Shown here: positions 59,313 through 64,000 of the stretch, piece by piece | How positions within the stretch are numbered: position 1 is the first letter of the stretch | How the letters are laid out: every line of letters starts with the position of its first letter | Assembly (NCBI GenBank): GCA_963691705.1 | Contig: OY829539.1 | Coordinates: 57,758,327-57,822,326, forward strand | Reading direction: 5' to 3' | Origin: Viola odorata | Taxonomy: Eukaryota > Streptophyta > Magnoliopsida > Malpighiales > Violaceae | Length of the DNA: 64,000 nucleotides | Position numbers and translations under genes: made by a program | The notes under the pieces: model-generated | The model's input: only the letters and a program-made list of their open reading frames with translations | What the model was told of the DNA's origin: nothing | Databases searched by the model: none

Positions 59313-60820
59313 TAGGGGTGTACAAAAATCGACCCAAACTGGGAATCGAACCGAAACCGCACTAAATCGGTTCAAATCGTTGGTTTTTATTTTGGAACCG
59401 TAGGACTGAATTGGAAATTTTCAGTTCGGTCCGGTTCTTTAATTTTAAAATTCGTAAACCGAACCGTAAAATCGGAAGAATCGAAAATTTGATTTAATGG
59501 TTAACTCCTCACTTATCATCTTAAAAGGTAGAGGTTCAAATCTCCTTGACTCCCACTTTCTTTTTTTCTTTCTAAACTTAACTCCTCATCTTTCTTTTTT
59601 TCCTCTAAACTTAATTAAAATTGCTCATTTTTTTCTTTTATTTGTTATTTTAAATAGAAAATTTTATTAAGGAAGTCATATAAGAATTATTATGAGAAAA
59701 AAATATTTTCTCCGTAGTAACTAGCAAGAACCAAGAAATAGAAAATTTTACCATTTTTTCTTTTTTCCTTTTAAACTTAACTAAAAGTCCTCAATTTTTT
59801 TTATTATTTTATAAAATTTTATTAAGGAAGTTGTATAAGAATTATTATGAGAAAAAAACTATATTATTGTAAATTGTAATAGTCATGTCATCAGTTAACT
59901 ATATGTATAAACTAAGACCATTAGTTATTAATGATACGACATATACTAGTAATATTACCATTAATCCTTACTCTAATACATAATTATTAAGGTATATCGT
60001 GGATATATGTTTATTGTTTAGTATTTTACTTAATAAAAAGAGAATTATATTGTTGTAAGAAAGAATGATGTCAATTCTCATATAAAATGTAATTACTAAT
60101 TAGAGGACAACTAAAATAATGAATTTGCATAATGGTTAATGGATATTTATAATTTAGATTTATGGTATCTATATTTCAATATCATTATTTACTTGAGTTA
60201 ATTGTTTAGAGGTTTAGGATTTAAATTTAAATTGTATTAATATGTTAAGCAGTACATGACTATAACTAATCAACTATTGTATTGTTAAAGGATATTTTTG
60301 AAACTCTAAATGTAAGTGATCTAATCTTATCTTCATATGAAGCATGATTATACTTGAAAATTCTTCATGTGTATATGTTAGGCTCGATATGAAGCACGAT
60401 ACTTATTAACTAGATATTTGTTAAACATATTCATTACATTTCAATATATTAATACTTATTATTTATTAATATTTAGTCACTTTAAATTTTTATATGTTTT
60501 GTATCATAAAATTTAAAGATTTATCATACTAAAATATCTTTTTAATATTAGGCTTTCATTTATAAATTGGTAAATCAAAGCATTATTTTTTTTTAAAAAA
60601 AAAAATCAAAACTGTGTGTTTAACGGCTAAACGGCGTCGTTTTGAGAAAGATTTTTTTTAAAAAAAGGGCCAGAACCGGAACCAACCCGGTAAGAACTGA
60701 AAAAATTAGAACCGAAACGTAACTTCCGGTTCGGTTCTAATTCAACCAGAATCGTAATTTTCTAGTTCGGTCCGATTTTAGCCCAAAAATCGGACCGAAC
60801 CGGCCCATGTACACCCCCTA
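59313..60820. mobile_element. hAT-like non-autonomous element
   Basis: 1508 bp. Left end TAGGGGTGTACAAAAATCG, right end inverted TAGGGGGTGTACATGGGCC. Subterminal zones are packed with CGGTTC/GAACCG words on both sides. An internal direct repeat (TTTTATTAAGGAAGT..TATAAGAATTATTATGAGA) occurs near 59665 and 59815. No target duplication is evident. A fragment of the same family lies near 9765-9930. Confidence 0.6.
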
Positions 60821-61839
60821 ATTTTGAGACTTATAACTTGGTATATTAGTTGTCCAATAATTATCACTTCTATCAAAAAAAATCTTCTAGCATATTCTAT
60901 ATTATAATATCTTTTTTCTCGTTCATCATATTTTTTAAGATTTTCTGTTGTATTATTTTGATTATTCTTGTTGTTCATCTTTAACACTTTCATTAGCATT
61001 CATCTTAAGATTTACCAATTGTTGGGTTGATTCCGTTACCTCTTGTTCTATATTCCCTAATCAACTTCCAGATTCTTCTAAATATTCAGTTCCTAAGATT
61101 TCAATTTATTTTTCAACTTGTTATGTTTGTTCTTTCTCATTTTTCTTAAAATTTAATGAAGGAGTTTTCTTATAATTTGGCTCTTCAAGGTCTTTTTTAG
61201 AGTATCTCATTTCATATCTTCCATTTATTATTTGTATAAAATAATTCGTAACATTTACTTCTTGCATTTGTGTAATAATATTTGTTGATTGTACTTCTTT
61301 TAAGGGTTGTGGCTGTAATTCACCATCAGTCATTTTCCTCCACCACTCTTGGTGATCTATTTTTTATTTACCTAATTGTTTTTCCATTGGAGTTCCATTT
61401 CCATGTTAAATCCTAATTTATCTACTTTGTACCTTGTTAATTTCTTAATTTCTCGTCTCATAATTGATTAATTAATTTTACTGTTGATTTTCTTTAGTGT
61501 TATATTTTAATCTTGACATTTTATCTTAACTATTTTTAATAATTCATCCACTTCCTCTTCTTGTTGTTTTTCAATAATTTTTTTGGAGTAAAAGTTTTTA
61601 GGCCCATGTACTAACCGAGAAAAACAGACATCTCCCCTAAACTGAAAAACGCGCAAAATACCTCCCTTTAACTATTTTTCTGAATCAATTAACCTCATTT
61701 TGACCGGTTGATAGCATTTGCCTTGCTATTTCTGATTTTATGTATCAAGAAAATAATAAAAGAAAAGGTTAAAATTGAGATATTATACAACATGCATTTC
61801 TTCTTATTTTCTTTTCTTTTCTATTACTCTTTTCTTTTA
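60821..61839. other. AT-rich DNA with a possible element end
   Basis: The stretch from about 61596 (GTTTTTAGGCCCATGTAC...CATCTCCCCTAAACTG) has the look of a MULE-type terminus but no partner end in the window. No gene recognised. Confidence 0.35.
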
Positions 61840-64000
61840 GGGGAAATAGTTTTTACCACCCCTGAATTATCGGCGAAAATCACAAACTTCCCCTGAACTT
61901 CATTTTTTAAAGTACGCCTCCCCCTGAACTATTGTTTTCGAGCAAAAAGACCCCCTCCGTTAACTTTTTCTGTTAAATCTAACAGGTGACCTGCTACAGC
62001 AAGTTTTTTTTTTTTTAACCTGTTATACCAGGTAATCCAAAAAAAAAAAATTAAAATAATATAATTAATTTAAAAAATCCAAAAAAAAATTTAAAAATTG
62101 TATAAATGAAAAACAAATTGTAAAAATCCCAAAAAAAATTTAATTAATCTAAAAATTTCAAAAAAGCATGTTATAATTCCAAAAAAATGTACAAATTCCA
62201 AAAATAATTTAATTAATCTAAAAATTCATAAAAAAATGTAATAATTCCAAAAAACATGTACAAATTCCAAAACAAAATTTAAACATTCCTAAAACGAAAA
62301 AATTAAAAAAAACATTAATCTAAAAATATAAAAAAAATGTAATAATTCCAAAAAAATGTACAAATTCCAAAAATAATTTAATTAATCTAAAAATTCAGAA
62401 AAATGTAATAATTCCAAAAATAATTTAATTAATCTAAAAATTCAGAAAAAATGTAAATTTTTTTTTAAAATGTAAAAATTCCATAAAACATGTACAAATT
62501 CCAAAAAAAAAATTAAAAATTCATAAAACGAAAAAACTCAAAAAAAAATGTAATAATTCCAAAAGAATGTACAAATTCCAAAAAAAAATTAATTAATCTA
62601 AAAATTCATAAAAAAATGTAATAATTCAAAAAAACATGTACAAATTCCAAAAAAAAGATTTAAAAATTCCTAAAACGAAACAATTCAAAAAAAAATTAAT
62701 CTAAAAATTTTAAAAAATATGTAATAATTCAAAAAATATTTTAATTAATCTAAAAATTCAGAAAAAATATAAATTTTTTTCAAAAAATGTAATAATTCCA
62801 AAAATAATTTAATTAATCTAAAAATTCATAAAAAATGTCAAAATTTCAAAAAAAATGTAATAATTCCAAAAAACATGTGCAAATTCCAAAAAAATTTGTC
62901 TAAATTCCACAAAAAACTGTACAAATTAAAAAAATGTACAAATTCCAAAAAAAATGTAAAAATTTCCAAAAAATGTAAAAATTGCAAAAATAGAAAAATT
63001 AATCTAAAAAATGTAAAAATTATAAAAATTCCAAAATAATTTAATTAATCTAAAAATCCAGAAAAAATGTAAAAAATTGCAAAAAAATTTGTAAAAATAC
63101 TAAAAATGTGTAAAGATTCAGTAAAAATGTAAATTCCAAAAAAAATGTACAAATTCCCAAAAAATGTAAAAATTCTCAAAAAGAATTAAACTAAAAATAA
63201 GAAAATGTAAAAATTATAATAATTCGACGATGTTTTTTTTGGAATTGTTACAATTTTTTTAGAATTTTTATATTTTTCTGAATTTTTACATTTTTTAGAA
63301 TTTTTTATTTTTTTTTGAATTTTTACGTTTTTTGGAATTATTACACTTTCTTGGAATTTTACAACTTTACTTTTTTAGAATTTTTTCTGTTTTTTAAATT
63401 TTTTTGGGAATTCTTATATTTTTTTGGAATTTTTACATTTTCTTATATTTTTTACGATTTTTTTGGAAATTTTACGATGTTTTTCGAATTTTTACATTTT
63501 TTTACATTTTTTTGGGAATTTTTATATTTTTCTGAATTTTTACATTTTTTAGAATTTTTTATTTTTTTTAGAATTTTTACGTTTTTTGGAATTATTACAT
63601 TTTCTTGGAATTTATACATTTTTTTTAGAATTTTTTTAGAACCTTTACATTTTTTTTGGAAATTTTACGACGTTTTTAGAATTTTTACAACTTTTTAAGA
63701 ATTTTTTCTATTTTTTAAATGTTTTTGGGAATTTTTATATTTTTTTGGAATTTTTACATTTTCTTATATTTTTTACAATTTTTTTGGAAATTTTACGATG
63801 TTTTTAGAATTTTTACAATTTTCTTAGAATTTTTTCATTTTTTTTTAAAAATTTTGTTAATTTTTATATTTTTCTGAATTTTTACATTTTTTAGAATTTT
63901 TTATTTTTTTTTGAATTTTTACGTTTTTTTGGAAATTATACATTTTTTTTAGAATTTTTTTAGAATCTTTACATTTTTTTTGGAAATTTTACGATGTTTT
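61840..64000. mobile_element. Left part of a MULE-like element running off the window
   Basis: Begins GGGGAAATAGTTTTTACCAC CCC and continues CTTCCCCTGAAC, TCCCCCTGAACTATTG and ACCCCCTCCGTTAAC, the terminal style of the MULE at 43241. Both share AACAGGT/CCTGTTA words and TAAAAATTCAGAAAAA internal repeats. The right end is outside the window, so identity is inferred. Confidence 0.5.
62037..64000. repeat. Very long AT-rich inverted repeat array
   Basis: From 62037 to about 63226 the plus strand is built of A-rich units around AAAAATGTAATAATTCC and AATTAATCTAAAAATTCA. At about 63227-63232 (CGACGATG) it flips to T-rich units TTTTTGGAATTTTTACATTT to the window end, the reverse complement of the same family. 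It forms an imperfect foldback with arms of at least 770 bp. It is not coding; open frames here are Phe-rich repeat translation. Confidence 0.85.

Noticed and set aside
59313..60820. Proven hAT insertion
   Set aside because: Ends are hAT-like, but the flanking 8-mers (ATTGGAAA and ATTTTGAG) do not match, so the class is left tentative.
63315..63698. Phe-rich 127-codon frame
   Set aside because: Direct translation of the T-rich arm of the repeat array.

Overview
The window is eukaryotic nuclear DNA, almost certainly from a eudicot plant. It is AT-rich, its genes are widely spaced, GT-AG introns can be seen, and it carries Copia, TRIM, Mutator-like, mariner/Stowaway, PIF/Harbinger, hAT-like and CACTA-like elements. 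I cannot name the species. No operons, CRISPR arrays or prokaryotic signals are present.

The backbone is a one-sided cluster of six intronless berberine bridge enzyme-like (BBE-like) flavoprotein loci, all on the minus strand: 1965-3608, 10467-12068, 22875-24533, 48055-49668, 54362-56014 and 56833-57879. The first four are open. The fifth has one in-frame stop. The sixth is a 5'-truncated, frameshifted relic. Open members have a signal peptide, the bicovalent FAD anchors (His in SGGHDY, Cys in the CPTVG/CTxLG loop) and the C-terminal NYRD tyrosine. They split into two types at the residue three after the FAD-linked Cys. Val is found in loci 1, 4 and 5 (oxidase-like) and Leu in loci 2 and 3 (dehydrogenase-like, resembling the AtBBE-like 13/15 monolignol oxidoreductases).

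Other host genes are few. A 3'-terminal exon of an unidentified plus-strand gene lies at 952-1261. An OMA1-like M48 metallopeptidase gene (4215-7756, plus) carries a 1.85-kb palindromic TRIM retroelement array in an intron and lacks a conserved segment. A two-exon relic resembling the C-terminus of a saccharopine-dehydrogenase-like protein lies at 13595-13841 (minus).

The rest is mostly transposons. By region: 5.6-7.4 kb TRIM array; 8.0-9.5 kb MULE; 12.4-16.0 kb a direct duplication carrying two insertions; 16.2-20.9 kb a young, nearly intact Copia with one in-frame stop; 27.4-31.5 kb a full-length mariner-like element with perfect ends, a DD39D transposase and a second ORF with its own TATA box; 32.3-32.7 kb two Stowaway MITEs; about 34-34.7 kb a Gypsy-type LTR fragment; 36.9-40.8 kb a decayed PIF/Harbinger element; 41.1-41.3 kb a hairpin MITE; 43.0-45.3 kb a MULE nested in a hAT-like element; 49.9-53.3 kb three smaller elements; 58.2-64 kb further TIR elements, ending in a very long AT-rich inverted array that runs off the window.

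The BBE-like proteins are predicted to be secreted or vacuolar oxidoreductases acting on alcohol or sugar-type substrates. Their tandem layout, divergence of key residues and partial decay suggest birth-and-death evolution in an actively transposing region.
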